The position numbers were made by a program, and so were the translations under genes. The notes below the pieces were generated by a model. It was not told where the DNA came from and did no database searches. It saw only the letters and a program-made list of their open reading frames with translations. A stretch of DNA of 64,000 bases from Thermomonas sp. (lineage in GTDB: Bacteria > Pseudomonadota > Gammaproteobacteria > Xanthomonadales > Xanthomonadaceae): contig JADKKV010000007.1 in assembly GCA_016720345.1 (NCBI GenBank), positions 124,001-188,000 of the forward strand. Direction: 5' to 3'. Of the stretch, positions 26,575-39,098 are shown piece after piece (positions within the stretch are counted from its first letter, which is position 1; each line of letters opens with the position of its first letter).

Positions 26575-27492
26575 TCAAGGCTGCGGTTCGGCGGCGGGCG
26601 ACGGCGCGGGGACCGCCTCGCGGTCGTCGCCGCCGGCATTGCCGTCTGCCACCGGTGGCAAGTCGCCGATGCCGGACTGGGCCTGGAACGGGTTGTAGCC
26701 GACCGCGCCGCGCGCGTGTTCGCCGAAACCCACGGCGAGCCCTCCGCTGGCGTATTGCGGCAGCACCGAACGCGGCCACGGCCGGGTCACGATGTCGGGC
26801 TGCGGGATGCCGGTGCCGAGCATGCCATCGACCACTGCAACCTGCGCCTGCGCCGTCTCCCTGCGCACCGGCGCACGGGACGCGGGCGCCGCGGTTCGCG
26901 GCTGTCCAGGGCTGCGGCTGCGCGCCAGCCGCGGGGCGGCTGCGGCCACCACGGTGGCAGCCGCCATCGCCTCGGTGGAGCTGCCGGCGTCGACCACCGT
27001 GCGTGCGTCCGCTGCCGGCGGCGCGGGCGGCGTCATTGCAGGTGCTGACGCCAGCGGCACCGGTTGCGCCACCGCCGGTGCCTCCGGCAGCGGCTGCCGC
27101 GCCATCAACGCGACCACCGCCAGCGACGCCGCCAGCGCCGCCGCACCACCGCCCCAACGCAGCCATCCAGATGCCTGCCCGCGGCCTGCCTGCGGTGGCG
27201 CGGTGGTCGCCGCCCCGGCGTGCAGCGCCGCGCCCACCCGCAACGCGAAATCGGCGGGCAGGCGTTGCGCCGGGGCGAGCCCGCGCATCACCTCGCCGGC
27301 AAGGCGCCAGCGCTGCCAGCATTCGGCGAGTGGCGCGTCGTGCTGCAGGCGGCGCAGCAGGAAGCGGGTCTGGTCCGCCGGCAACGCACCATCCATCAAC
27401 GCGGACAGCTGTTCGCGGCTGCTGAGCTGGGTCAGGTCGTTGGCGACGGCTTCGGGATTCATGCCTGCGGCCTCGGTATCGGTGGCGTTCAT
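26575..27492 (-). CDS. rseA: Anti-sigma-E factor RseA (MucA-like)
   Basis: This 305-residue inner-membrane protein would hold sigma-E inactive. The N-terminal cytoplasmic RseA domain reads LSSREQLSALMDGALPADQTRFLLRRL and CWQRWRLAGEVMRG. A membrane helix (AAALAASLAVVALMA, about 118-134) is followed by a long Ala/Pro-rich periplasmic part, longer than in E. coli RseA (216 residues). The C-terminal region (PRSVLPQYASGGLAVGFGEHARGAVGYNPF) resembles the conserved tail of xanthomonad RseA. Its ATG overlaps the rpoE stop (ATGA). Without RseB, inhibition and release must work differently from E. coli. Confidence 0.9.
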   Translation of the reverse strand: MNATDTEAAGMNPEAVANDLTQLSSREQLSALMDGALPADQTRFLLRRLQHDAPLAECWQRWRLAGEVMRGLAPAQRLPADFALRVGAALHAGAATTAPPQAGRGQASGWLRWGGGAAALAASLAVVALMARQPLPEAPAVAQPVPLASAPAMTPPAPPAADARTVVDAGSSTEAMAAATVVAAAAPRLARSRSPGQPRTAAPASRAPVRRETAQAQVAVVDGMLGTGIPQPDIVTRPWPRSVLPQYASGGLAVGFGEHARGAVGYNPFQAQSGIGDLPPVADGNAGGDDREAVPAPSPAAEPQP

Positions 27493-28109
27493 GCGTGCGA
27501 GCGTTTCGGCAGGTGGTCGTCGTGGTCGAGCAGCGGCTTCATGCGCGCATCGATCGCCTCGCGGGCGCGGAAGATGCGCGAACGCACGGTCCCGACCGGG
27601 CAGTCCATGCGCTCGGCGATCTCCTCGTAGCTCATGCCTTCCACTTCGCGGAAGGTGATCGCGTCGCGCAGCTCGGGCGGCAGTCCTTCGACCGCGCGCA
27701 GCACCGTTTGTTCAAGCTGCTGGCGCATCAGCTCGCGTTCCGGGGTGTCGTTGTCGCGCAGGCGCAGGCCGGATTCGAACTGCTCGGCGTCCTCCAGCTC
27801 GATGTCGTCGCCCGGCGGCTTGCGCCTGTTGGCGACCAGGTGGTTCTTCGCGGTGTTGACCGCGATCCGGTGCAGCCAGGTGGAGAACTGGGCATCGCCG
27901 CGGAAGCCGCCGATCGCCCGGTAGGCGCGGATGAAGGTGTCCTGCGCCACGTCCTGCACTTCCGCCCAGTCGTGGATGTAGCGCGAAATCAGCGCACCGA
28001 CGCGATGCTGGTACTTGCGCACCAGCAAGTCGAAGGCAGCGCTGTCCCCGCGCTGCACGCGGGCGACGAGATCCTGGTCAAGCGCTTGCGACACGTCATC
28101 CTCGGCCAT
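27489..28109 (-). CDS. rpoE: Envelope-stress sigma factor sigma-E (RpoE/AlgU)
   Basis: This 206-residue ECF sigma factor begins MAEDDVSQALDQDLVARVQRG. Region 2 includes LLVRKYQHRVGALISRYI and DVAQDTFIRAYRAIGGFRG, and region 4 SYEEIAERMDCPVGTVRSRIFRAREAID. The sequence is close to the RpoE/AlgU group. A well-formed sigma-E promoter lies 41 bases upstream of the ATG, implying positive autoregulation. It heads the run rseA, degP, lepA, lepB, DUF4845, rnc, era, recO. Confidence 0.97.
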   Translation of the reverse strand: MAEDDVSQALDQDLVARVQRGDSAAFDLLVRKYQHRVGALISRYIHDWAEVQDVAQDTFIRAYRAIGGFRGDAQFSTWLHRIAVNTAKNHLVANRRKPPGDDIELEDAEQFESGLRLRDNDTPERELMRQQLEQTVLRAVEGLPPELRDAITFREVEGMSYEEIAERMDCPVGTVRSRIFRAREAIDARMKPLLDHDDHLPKRSHA

Positions 28110-28149
28110 TGCGCCGGTGCCTCGCGAGTGGGCCCGTGCGTCCGGACCC

Positions 28150-28177
28150 TGTGACATTGGTGGCCGTGGAAAGTTCC
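28150..28177 (-). promoter_or_regulatory. Sigma-E promoter of rpoE (autoregulation)
   Basis: The minus strand reads GGAACTT (28171-28177), then a 16-base spacer, then TCACA (28150-28154). This fits the GGAACTT-N16-TCnnA sigma-E consensus exactly. The predicted start lies about 30 bases before the rpoE ATG. Confidence 0.8.
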
Positions 28178-28269
28178 CGCGGGGGCGGCGGCGGGCGTTT
28201 TTTGAGTGGTATTCAAATCGACCCGGGATAGGATACGGCCCTACCCATACTGCTTCGGATGGTACGCGC

Positions 28270-30351
28270 ATGGCCGCCACCCACACCGCGCCCGGCTTCG
28301 ATGGACTGCGTTTCTCCCACTGGCAGGTCGAGCGCCGCGACGACGGCGTGCTGGTGCTGTCGTTCGACCGCGCCGAATCGAGCGTGAACACCTTCAGCCA
28401 GGACGTGCTGCTGGAGCTGGGTGCCTTGCTGGAACGGATCGCGATGGAGCCGCCGAAGGGGTTGCTGGTGCGCTCGGCGAAGGCCGCGTTCGCCGCCGGC
28501 GCCGACCTCAAGTCGCTGCAGGCGCTCGACGCACGCGGCCAGGTCGACGATTTCATCCAGCTCGGCCAACAGGTGTTCCAGCGCATCGCCGAACTGCCCT
28601 GCCCCACGGTGGCCGCGATCCACGGCTTCTGCATGGGCGGCGGCACCGAGATCGCGCTGGCCTGCCGCTACCGGATCGCCGCCAGCGACGCCCGCATCGG
28701 CCTGCCCGAGATCAAGCTCGGCATCTTCCCCGGCTGGGGCGGCAGCGCACGCTTGCCGCGGCTGGTCGGCGCGCCGGCCGCGTTCGACATGATGCTGACC
28801 GGCCGCACGCTGTCGGCGTCCGCCGCACGCGGGATCGGCCTGGTCGACAAGGTGGTGGAGCCGGCGCACCTGCAGGATGCCGCGCTGGAGCTGCTCAAGC
28901 GCCGGCTGCAGCGCCCGTTCAAGCAGCGCGCCACGGGCTGGGCGAGCAACACCTGGCTGGCGCGCAAGATCCTGTCGCCGATGCTGGTCAAGCAGGTCGC
29001 GCGCAAGGCACCGAAGGCGCACTACCCGGCGCCGTATGCGCTGATCTCGGCGTGGGAGCGCAGCGGCGGCGCCGGCATCCGCGGCCGGATCGCGGCGGAG
29101 AAGCGGGCGGTGGTGAAACTGGCCGCCACCCCGACCGCGCGCAACCTGATCCGGGTGTTCTTCCTGATGGAGCGGCTGAAGGCGGTGGGCGGCAAGGACT
29201 CCGGCATCCGCAAGGTGCACGTGGTCGGCGCCGGCGTGATGGGCGGCGATATCGCCGCGTGGAGCGCCTACAAGGGCTTCGAGGTCACCCTGCAGGACCG
29301 CGAGCAGCGCTTCATCGACGGCGCCCTCGCCCGCGCCCAGGAACTGTTCGCCAAGCGGGTCAAGGATGATGCGAAGCGCCCGGCCGTGGCCGCACGTTTG
29401 CAGGGTGACCTTGCCGGCGACGGCGTCGCCGATGCCGACCTGGTCATCGAGGCGATCATCGAGAACCCGGACGCCAAGCGCGCGCTGTATGCCGCGGTGG
29501 AGCCGCGCCTGGAGGCGGATGCATTGCTCACCACCAACACCTCGTCGATCCCGCTCGACGAACTGCGCGGCCACATCACGCGCCCGGCGCAGTTCGCCGG
29601 CCTGCACTACTTCAACCCGGTGGCGCTGATGCCGTTGGTGGAGATCATCCACCACGACCAGATGGCGGCGGAAACCCAGCAGCGCCTGGCCGCATTCTGC
29701 AAGGCGCTGGACAAGCTGCCGGTGCCGGTTGCCGGCACCCCCGGCTTCCTGGTCAACCGGGTACTGTTCCCGTACATGCTGGAAGCGATGACCGCGTATG
29801 CCGAGGGCATCCCCGGCCCTGCGATCGACAAGGTCGCGGTGAAGTTCGGGATGCCGATGGGGCCGATCGAACTGATCGACACCGTCGGCCTCGACGTCGC
29901 TGCCGGCGTTGGCGGCGAACTGGCCCCGTTCCTGGGCCTGCCGATCCCGGCCGCGCTGCAGGCGCCGCCGGAAGCCGGCAAGCGCGGCAAGAAGGACGGC
30001 CAGGGCGTGTACGCCTGGGAGAACGGCAAGCCGAAGAAGCCGGAACTGGCGAAGGACTACAAGGCACCCGAAGACCTCGAGGACCGCCTGCTGCTGCCGC
30101 TGCTGAACGAAGCGGTGGCCTGCCTGCACGATGGCGTGGTCGCCGATGCCGAACTGCTGGATGCCGGGGTGATCTTCGGTACCGGCTTCGCGCCGTTCCG
30201 CGGCGGCCCGATCCAGCACATCCGCGACACCGGCGCCGAGGTGCTGCTGGCGCGGCTCAAGGCGCTGCAGGCAAAGCACGGCGACCGCTTCGCACCGCGT
30301 GCGGGCTGGGATTCCCCGCTGCTGCGCGCGGACGCCGTGGCGATCGCCTGA
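28270..30351 (+). CDS. Bifunctional enoyl-CoA hydratase / 3-hydroxyacyl-CoA dehydrogenase (FadB/FadJ-like)
   Basis: This 693-residue multifunctional beta-oxidation enzyme has an N-terminal crotonase domain (about 15-200) with the oxyanion loop AAGADLK and catalytic Glu residues in GGGTEIALACRYRIA and GLPEIKLGIFPGWGG. The NAD-binding dehydrogenase domain (from about 315) has VVGAGVMGGDIAAW and LHYFNPVALMPLVEI, with the catalytic His; the C-terminal dehydrogenase half is FLVNRVLFPYMLEA. Start at ATG 28270. No thiolase (fadA) gene is adjacent, so the partner must be elsewhere. It is divergent from rpoE. Confidence 0.94.
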   Translation: MAATHTAPGFDGLRFSHWQVERRDDGVLVLSFDRAESSVNTFSQDVLLELGALLERIAMEPPKGLLVRSAKAAFAAGADLKSLQALDARGQVDDFIQLGQQVFQRIAELPCPTVAAIHGFCMGGGTEIALACRYRIAASDARIGLPEIKLGIFPGWGGSARLPRLVGAPAAFDMMLTGRTLSASAARGIGLVDKVVEPAHLQDAALELLKRRLQRPFKQRATGWASNTWLARKILSPMLVKQVARKAPKAHYPAPYALISAWERSGGAGIRGRIAAEKRAVVKLAATPTARNLIRVFFLMERLKAVGGKDSGIRKVHVVGAGVMGGDIAAWSAYKGFEVTLQDREQRFIDGALARAQELFAKRVKDDAKRPAVAARLQGDLAGDGVADADLVIEAIIENPDAKRALYAAVEPRLEADALLTTNTSSIPLDELRGHITRPAQFAGLHYFNPVALMPLVEIIHHDQMAAETQQRLAAFCKALDKLPVPVAGTPGFLVNRVLFPYMLEAMTAYAEGIPGPAIDKVAVKFGMPMGPIELIDTVGLDVAAGVGGELAPFLGLPIPAALQAPPEAGKRGKKDGQGVYAWENGKPKKPELAKDYKAPEDLEDRLLLPLLNEAVACLHDGVVADAELLDAGVIFGTGFAPFRGGPIQHIRDTGAEVLLARLKALQAKHGDRFAPRAGWDSPLLRADAVAIA

Positions 30352-30357
30352 TGCGAA

Positions 30358-30380
30358 GAAGCCCGGCGATGCCGGGCTTC
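30358..30380. terminator. Hairpin between convergent fadB-like and pilZ genes
   Basis: A perfect 10-bp stem (GAAGCCCGGC / GCCGGGCTTC) with a three-base loop lies six bases after the FadB-like stop, ahead of the convergent pilZ stop. Neither side has a long T tract, so efficiency is uncertain, but the position suits a bidirectional terminator. Confidence 0.7.
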
Positions 30381-30407
30381 GGTCGATTCGACGGCGGCGG
30401 CATCCGC

Positions 30408-30764
30408 CTACATGGTCTGGGTGGGCTGCTCGGCATTGAGGGTGCCGGCCAGCACGGTCTCGATCTTGCCTTTCACCGCATCGCCCTCGGCGGTGTCGGC
30501 GAACTGCACGCCGATCCCCGCCGGGCGGTTGCCCTGTGCACCGGTCGGGGTGACCCAGCAGACCTTGCCGGCGACCGGCAGGCGCTCGGATGAATCCGGC
30601 AGGATCAGCAGCAGGAACACCTCGTCGCCGATGAAGTAGCGGCGCGGCGTCGGCACGAAGATGCCGCCGTTGCGGATGTACGGCATGTAGGCGTTGTACA
30701 GCGCGGCCTTGTCCTTCACCGCCAGTGACAGGATGCCCTGCCGCGCGCCGCCTGCACTGCTCAT
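30408..30764 (-). CDS. pilZ: PilZ-domain type IV pilus protein
   Basis: This 118-residue single PilZ domain protein starts MSSAGGARQGILSLAVKDK. Family features are YIRNGGIFVPTPRRYFIGDEVFL and GVQFAD. The N-terminal RxxxR c-di-GMP-binding motif is not evident, as in the xanthomonad PilZ that works through protein contacts (FimX, PilB) rather than direct c-di-GMP binding. It follows holB by 13 bases at the end of the fab-pab-mltG-tmk-holB run, the conserved xanthomonad and pseudomonad location. Confidence 0.93.
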   Translation of the reverse strand: MSSAGGARQGILSLAVKDKAALYNAYMPYIRNGGIFVPTPRRYFIGDEVFLLLILPDSSERLPVAGKVCWVTPTGAQGNRPAGIGVQFADTAEGDAVKGKIETVLAGTLNAEQPTQTM

Positions 30765-30777
30765 GCGTACGTCCCCT

Positions 30778-34334
<3,557 letters not shown>

Positions 34335-34338
<4 letters not shown>

Positions 34339-35687
34339 CCCGCCACCCCCAGCGCGCGCAACATGCCGCGCGCCTTGGCCCGCGTCTCGTCCAGTTCGCG
34401 CCGTGGATCGGAATCGATCACGATGCCGGCGCCGGTGCGGAAGCGAAGTGTGTCTTCCTCCAGCTCGGCACTGCGGATCAGGATGTTGAGGTCCATGTCG
34501 CCAGCATGGTCCAGCCAGCCCATCGCGCCGGTGTAGGCGCCGCGACCGACGCCCTCCAGTTCGGCGATGACCTGCATGCAGCGCACTTTCGGGCAGCCGG
34601 TGATGGTGCCGCCGGGGAACACCGCGGCGATCACCCCGCCCGGCGTTGCATCCCCCTTCAGGGTGCCGCGCACATTGCTGACGATGTGGTGCACGTGGGC
34701 GTAGCTTTCCACCGTCATCAGTTCGTCGACGACCACGCTGCCGGCCTCGCAGACGCGCCCGAGGTCGTTGCGCTCGAGGTCGATCAGCATCACGTGCTCG
34801 GCGCGTTCCTTCGGATGCCCGACCAGCTCGCGGATGCGTTCGGCGTCATCGTCGCCAGCGAAACGCGGGCGGGTGCCGGCGATCGGCCGGGTTTCCACCA
34901 CATCGCCATGCACCGACACCAGGCGCTCCGGCGAGGCACTGACCACGCTCCAGCCAATGCCGCGGAACACCCCCGCGAACGGCGCCGGGTTGTTGCCGCG
35001 CAGGCGCTGGAACAGGGCCGCCGGATCCAGCGCGGCATCGAACGAAACCTGCCAGCCGCGCGACAGGTTGGCCTGGAACACGTCGCCGGCCGCAAGGTAA
35101 TCCAGCACGCGCGCCACGCCATCGACATAGCGCTGCGGCGGGTCTTCATCGACCACCGCGGGCGGCTGCCACTCCGGCAACGCCGGCAACGCTGCGGCAC
35201 GCGCGACATCCGCCACGATCCGTTTGAGCCAGGCTTCCTCGCCAGCTTCGGCGACAGCGATGCATTCGCCCGAGCCGCGGTCGCGCAGTACCGCCGCCGG
35301 GCAGCGCAGCGCGCAGGCCACCGGCAGACCGCCCGCGGGCGCCGGCAGCGCCAGCACCGGTTCGACCTGCGCCGCCAGTTCATAGCCAAGCAGCAAGGCC
35401 CAGCCACCGCGGAACGGCAGGCTGGCATCGCGGCCGCGGGGCTGGCGGTGTGCCTGCCACTGCCGGTCCAGCACGTCCAGGAAACGGCCTTCCATGCGCG
35501 CGCCGTGCTGGTCGCGGACCACGCCATCGCGCCCAAGCGCGAACGATTCGCCGGCGTGCAGCAGCAGCATGTCCCAGCGCCCGTGCGGCCCGGTCGCGCT
35601 GGATTCCAGCAGCACCCGGTAGCGCGCTGGATCGAGGCGATGCAGGTCGAGCAGGTCGAGGCCGGCGGGAAGGGTTCGGCTGATCAT
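34335..35687 (-). CDS. pabB: Aminodeoxychorismate synthase component I
   Basis: PabB converts chorismate and ammonia to aminodeoxychorismate. I choose ATG 35687 (MISRTLPAGLDLLDLHRLDP), giving about 450 residues. The open frame continues upstream but that part is encoded by a hairpin repeat (35711-35735). The chorismate-binding domain shows YVDGVARVLDYLAAGDVFQANLSR, SASPERLVSV, PIAGTRPR and the GGTITGCPK motif; an active-site Lys replacing Ala (PIKGT) is found in some PabB proteins, and here Ala is present. It lies between fabF and pabC. Confidence 0.93.
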
Positions 35688-35710
35688 CGGCGAAGTGCAC
35701 CCCACCGCAA

Positions 35711-35735
35711 CCCTCCCCTGCTTCGCAAGGGAGGG
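35711..35735. repeat. Hairpin repeat, copy 2 (fabF-pabB junction)
   Basis: The first 21 bases (35711-35731) are identical to 20156-20176. Here the arms CCCTCCC and GGGAGGG pair perfectly around the inner TGC-TTC-GCA stem. The element lies between fabF and pabB and is open in the pabB frame, which creates a spurious N-terminal extension (PSLAKQG). Confidence 0.78.
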
Positions 35736-35743
35736 AGTCGGCA

Positions 35744-36982
35744 TCAGATGCGACGGAACACCAGGGTGCCGTTGGTGCCACCGAAGCCGAAGCCGTTCGA
35801 CACCGCCACCTGCACCTGCGCCTCGCGCGCGGTGTTCGGCACGTAGTCGAGGTCGCAGCCTTCGCCCGGCGTCTCCAGGTTGATGGTCGGCGGGATGATC
35901 CCGGTCTGCAGCGCCTTGATCGTGTAGATCGCCTCCACCCCGCCGGCGGCACCGAGCAGGTGCCCGGTCATCGACTTGGTCGAGCTCACCATCGTCCGGT
36001 AGGCGTGGTCGCCCAGCGCGCGCTTGATCGCCAGCGTTTCGGCGACATCACCGAGCGGGGTGCTGGTGCCGTGCGCGTTGAGGTAGCCGACCTCCTCCTG
36101 GTTGACGCCGGCATCGCGGAACGCCATCGCCATGCAGCGCGCGGGACCTTCGCCATTCTCGCTGGGCGCGGTCATGTGGAAGGCATCCGAGGACGCGCCG
36201 AAGCCGGCCAGCTCGCAGTAGATGCGCGCACCGCGCGCCTTGGCGTGCTCGTACTCCTCCAGCACCAGGATGCCGGCGCCGTCGCCCAGCACGAAGCCGT
36301 CGCGCCCGGCGTCCCACGGCCGCGAGGCGCGGGCCGGGTCGTCGTTGCGGGTGCTCATCGCCTTCATCGCGCAGAAGCCGCCCATCGAGGTCGGCGAGCT
36401 GCCGCGCTCGGCGCCGCCGGCGAACATCACGTCGGCGTCGCCGTACTGGATCATCCGCATCGCCATGCCGATCGAATGGTTGGCGGTGGCGCAGGCGGAG
36501 ACCGCGGAGAAATTCGGGCCCTTGATCCCGGTCATCAGCGAGAGCTGGCCCGGGAGCATGTTGATGATGGTGCTGGGGATGTAGAACGGGCTGATCTTGC
36601 GGACCCCGCCCTCGTGCAGCTTGATCGCGGTTTCCTCGATCCCCCAGATGCCGCCGATGCCCGCGCCGATCAGCGCGCCGATGCGCTCGGCGTTGGCCTC
36701 GGTCACTTCCAGCCCGGCGTCGGCCATCGCCATCAGCGAGGCGGCCACCCCGTAATGGATGAAGTGGTCCATCTTCTTCGCTTCCTTCGGGCTCACCCAG
36801 CGGGTGACGTCGAAGTCGCGGATCTCGCCGGCGATGCGGGTGGCGAAGGTGGCGGCATCGAAGCCGGTGACCGGACCGATGCCGGAACGGCCGTTGCAGA
36901 TGGCGTCCCAGTTGCTGGCCAGGTCGTTGCCCAGCGGCGAGACGATGCCCATCCCGGTTACGACGACGCGACGCTTCGACAT
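35744..36982 (-). CDS. fabF: 3-oxoacyl-ACP synthase II
   Basis: FabF condenses malonyl-ACP with acyl-ACP in fatty-acid elongation. The 412-residue thiolase-fold protein begins MSKRRVVVTGMGIVSPLGND. The catalytic triad is Cys in VSACATANHS, His in NAHGTSTPLGD and His in STKSMTGHLLGAAG. It follows acpP, which is the usual acpP-fabF order, with 93 bases between them. Confidence 0.97.
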   Translation of the reverse strand: MSKRRVVVTGMGIVSPLGNDLASNWDAICNGRSGIGPVTGFDAATFATRIAGEIRDFDVTRWVSPKEAKKMDHFIHYGVAASLMAMADAGLEVTEANAERIGALIGAGIGGIWGIEETAIKLHEGGVRKISPFYIPSTIINMLPGQLSLMTGIKGPNFSAVSACATANHSIGMAMRMIQYGDADVMFAGGAERGSSPTSMGGFCAMKAMSTRNDDPARASRPWDAGRDGFVLGDGAGILVLEEYEHAKARGARIYCELAGFGASSDAFHMTAPSENGEGPARCMAMAFRDAGVNQEEVGYLNAHGTSTPLGDVAETLAIKRALGDHAYRTMVSSTKSMTGHLLGAAGGVEAIYTIKALQTGIIPPTINLETPGEGCDLDYVPNTAREAQVQVAVSNGFGFGGTNGTLVFRRI

Positions 36983-37075
36983 GGCGTTTCCCCGATTGGT
37001 CCTGTTCGATGATGCGGTGGTGCAAACGCGCGGGGCCGCATCAGCGGCCCCGGCGTCGAAACCCACGAAGGCAGG

Positions 37076-37315
37076 TCAAGCCTTGACGTGGGCCTTGATG
37101 TAATCGATCGCGGCCTGCACGGTGCTGATCTTCTCGGCTTCTTCGTCCGGGATCTCGCACTCGAACTCTTCCTCGAGCGCCATCACCAGTTCCACCGTAT
37201 CCAGCGAATCCGCGCCGAGGTCGTCCACGAACGACGCGCTGGTGGTGACGTCCTCTTCCTTGACGCCCAGTTGTTCGACGACGATCTTCTTGACGCGCTC
37301 TTCGATGCTGCTCAT
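37076..37315 (-). CDS. acpP: Acyl carrier protein
   Basis: ACP carries growing acyl chains on a 4'-phosphopantetheine arm. The 79-residue acidic protein has the modification site Ser in [20 protein letters not shown] strong GGGAGGAG ribosome site precedes the ATG at 37315, consistent with very high expression. A TAAACT sequence about 40 bases upstream could be a -10 box of a private promoter. It lies between fabG and fabF. Confidence 0.98.
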   Translation of the reverse strand: MSSIEERVKKIVVEQLGVKEEDVTTSASFVDDLGADSLDTVELVMALEEEFECEIPDEEAEKISTVQAAIDYIKAHVKA

Positions 37316-37401
37316 GTCTGGATGCTCCTCCCCGGGGTGGGGTCAGTCGGTGGTTAGTTTACGTGAAAGCCGGCCGGCGCAAGCACCGGCAGGCGGTGGA
37401 A

Positions 37402-38148
37402 TCAGGCCATGTACATGCCGCCGTTGACGTGCAATGTCTCGCCGGTGATGTAGCTGGCGCCGGGCCCCGCGAGGAAGGCCACCGCGCGCGCGATGTCGGC
37501 CGGCTCGCCCAGCCGGCCCAGCGCGATCTGCCCGAGCATGGCCTGCCGGGCCTGCTCCGGCAGGTCGGCGGTCATGTCGGTGGCGATGAAGCCGGGCGCG
37601 ACTACGTTGACGGTGATCCCGCGGCTGCCGATTTCCTTCGCCAGCGACTTGCTGAAGGCGATGATCCCGGCCTTGGCCGCGGCGTAGTTGGCCTGGCCGG
37701 CGTTGCCGGTGACGCCGATCACCGAGGCGATGTTGACGATGCGGCCGCGGCGCGCCTTCATCATCCCGCGCATCACCGCCTTGGAGGCGCGATACACCGA
37801 GGTCAGGTTGGTGTCGAGGATCGCCTGCCAGTCCTCGTCCTTCATCCGCATCAGCAGGTTGTCGCGGGTGATGCCGGCGTTGTTGACCAGGATCGAGATG
37901 CCGCCGAACTCGCTTGCAACCGCGTCGACCAGCGCCTCGATCGCGCCGGCCTCGTTGACGTTCAGGCGGCGCCCGTGGCCGCCGACCGCGGCCAGGCGCT
38001 CGCCGATCGCCAGCGCGCCCGCGTCCGAGGTCGCGGTACCGATCACGGTCGCACCCAGCGCGGCCAGTTCGTCGGCGATCGCCGCGCCGATCCCGCGCGA
38101 CGCACCGGTGACCAGCGCGACTTCGCCCTTCAGCACTTGCCCGCTCAT
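37402..38148 (-). CDS. fabG: 3-oxoacyl-ACP reductase
   Basis: FabG reduces 3-oxoacyl-ACP with NADPH. The 248-residue short-chain dehydrogenase has the cofactor motif TGASRGIGAAIA, the NNAG motif, and the Ser-Tyr-Lys residues in NIASVIGVTGNAGQANYAAAKAG. The C-terminus ends in ITGETLHVNGGMYM, typical of FabG. Start 38148 overlaps the fabD stop (ATGA). Confidence 0.97.
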   Translation of the reverse strand: MSGQVLKGEVALVTGASRGIGAAIADELAALGATVIGTATSDAGALAIGERLAAVGGHGRRLNVNEAGAIEALVDAVASEFGGISILVNNAGITRDNLLMRMKDEDWQAILDTNLTSVYRASKAVMRGMMKARRGRIVNIASVIGVTGNAGQANYAAAKAGIIAFSKSLAKEIGSRGITVNVVAPGFIATDMTADLPEQARQAMLGQIALGRLGEPADIARAVAFLAGPGASYITGETLHVNGGMYMA

Positions 38149-39098
38149 GCGCCCTTCCACTCTTCGATGGCCGCGGTGAAGTCCGCCGGCGTGCCCAACG
38201 CACGCGCGTCGAGCGATTTGTCGATGCGCTTGACCAGGCCGGTCAGCACCTTGCCCGGGCCGCACTCGGCAACGCGGGTGACCCCGCATGCGGCGAGCGC
38301 CTGCACGCAACCGGTCCATTGCACCGGCAGGTAGAGCTGGCGCACCAGCGCGTCGCGGATCGCATCGACGCTGTCGTGCGCGCGGGCATCCACGTTCTGC
38401 ACCACCGGCAGCGCCGGCAACCGCCAGGCCAGGCCAGCCATGGTGTGCGCCAGCCGGTTTGCGGCCTCGCGCATCAGCGGCGTGTGCGATGGCACGCTGA
38501 CCGCCAGCTTGACCGCCTTGCGCACGCCTTTTTCCTGCAGCAGCGCCAGCGCGCGATCCACCGCCGCCGCATCGCCGCCGATCACGACCTGGCCCGGCGA
38601 GTTGTAGTTCGCCGGTACCACCACCTGCGCGCCCGACGCTTCCACGCAGGCCGCTTCGACCAGCGCGTCCTCGGCCCCGAGCACCGCCGCCATCGCGCCG
38701 ACGCCGGCCGGCGCGGCGTCCTGCATCAGCTGGCCGCGGATGCGCACCAGGTGCGCGCCATCGCGCAGCGAAAGCGCGCCGGCCGCGACCAGCGCGGTGT
38801 ATTCGCCCAGGCTGTGGCCGGCCAGCACGGCGGGCTGCGCGCCTCCCTGCGCCTGCCACAGCCGCCAAACCGCCACCCCGGCGGCCAGCAGCGCCGGCTG
38901 GGTGTATTCGGTGCGATTGAGCATTTCCTCCGGGCCGGCCTGCGACAGCGCCCACAGGTCCACGCCGGCACCGTCGGAGGCTTCCTCGAAGGTCGCCTTC
39001 ACCGAGGGATGCAGTTCCGCGAGTTCGGCCAGCATGCCGACCGACTGCGAGCCCTGGCCAGGAAACACCAGGGCGAGTTGTGCGGGGGTTTCGCTCAC
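38145..39098 (-). CDS. fabD: Malonyl-CoA:ACP transacylase
   Basis: FabD loads malonyl onto ACP. The 317-residue protein starts MSETPAQLALVFPGQGSQSV, has the catalytic Ser in AGHSLGEYTALVAAG, the His in VPSHTPLMREAA and Gln in PGQGSQ. It is separated from fabH by 232 bases, an unusually large gap in this cluster, which may hold a promoter. It is translationally coupled to fabG. Confidence 0.97.
   Translation of the reverse strand: MSETPAQLALVFPGQGSQSVGMLAELAELHPSVKATFEEASDGAGVDLWALSQAGPEEMLNRTEYTQPALLAAGVAVWRLWQAQGGAQPAVLAGHSLGEYTALVAAGALSLRDGAHLVRIRGQLMQDAAPAGVGAMAAVLGAEDALVEAACVEASGAQVVVPANYNSPGQVVIGGDAAAVDRALALLQEKGVRKAVKLAVSVPSHTPLMREAANRLAHTMAGLAWRLPALPVVQNVDARAHDSVDAIRDALVRQLYLPVQWTGCVQALAACGVTRVAECGPGKVLTGLVKRIDKSLDARALGTPADFTAAIEEWKGA

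Noticed and set aside
35688..35744. 19-residue N-terminal extension of PabB
   Set aside because: It is encoded by the 35711-35735 hairpin repeat and the bases next to fabF; the conserved protein starts near residue MISRTL.
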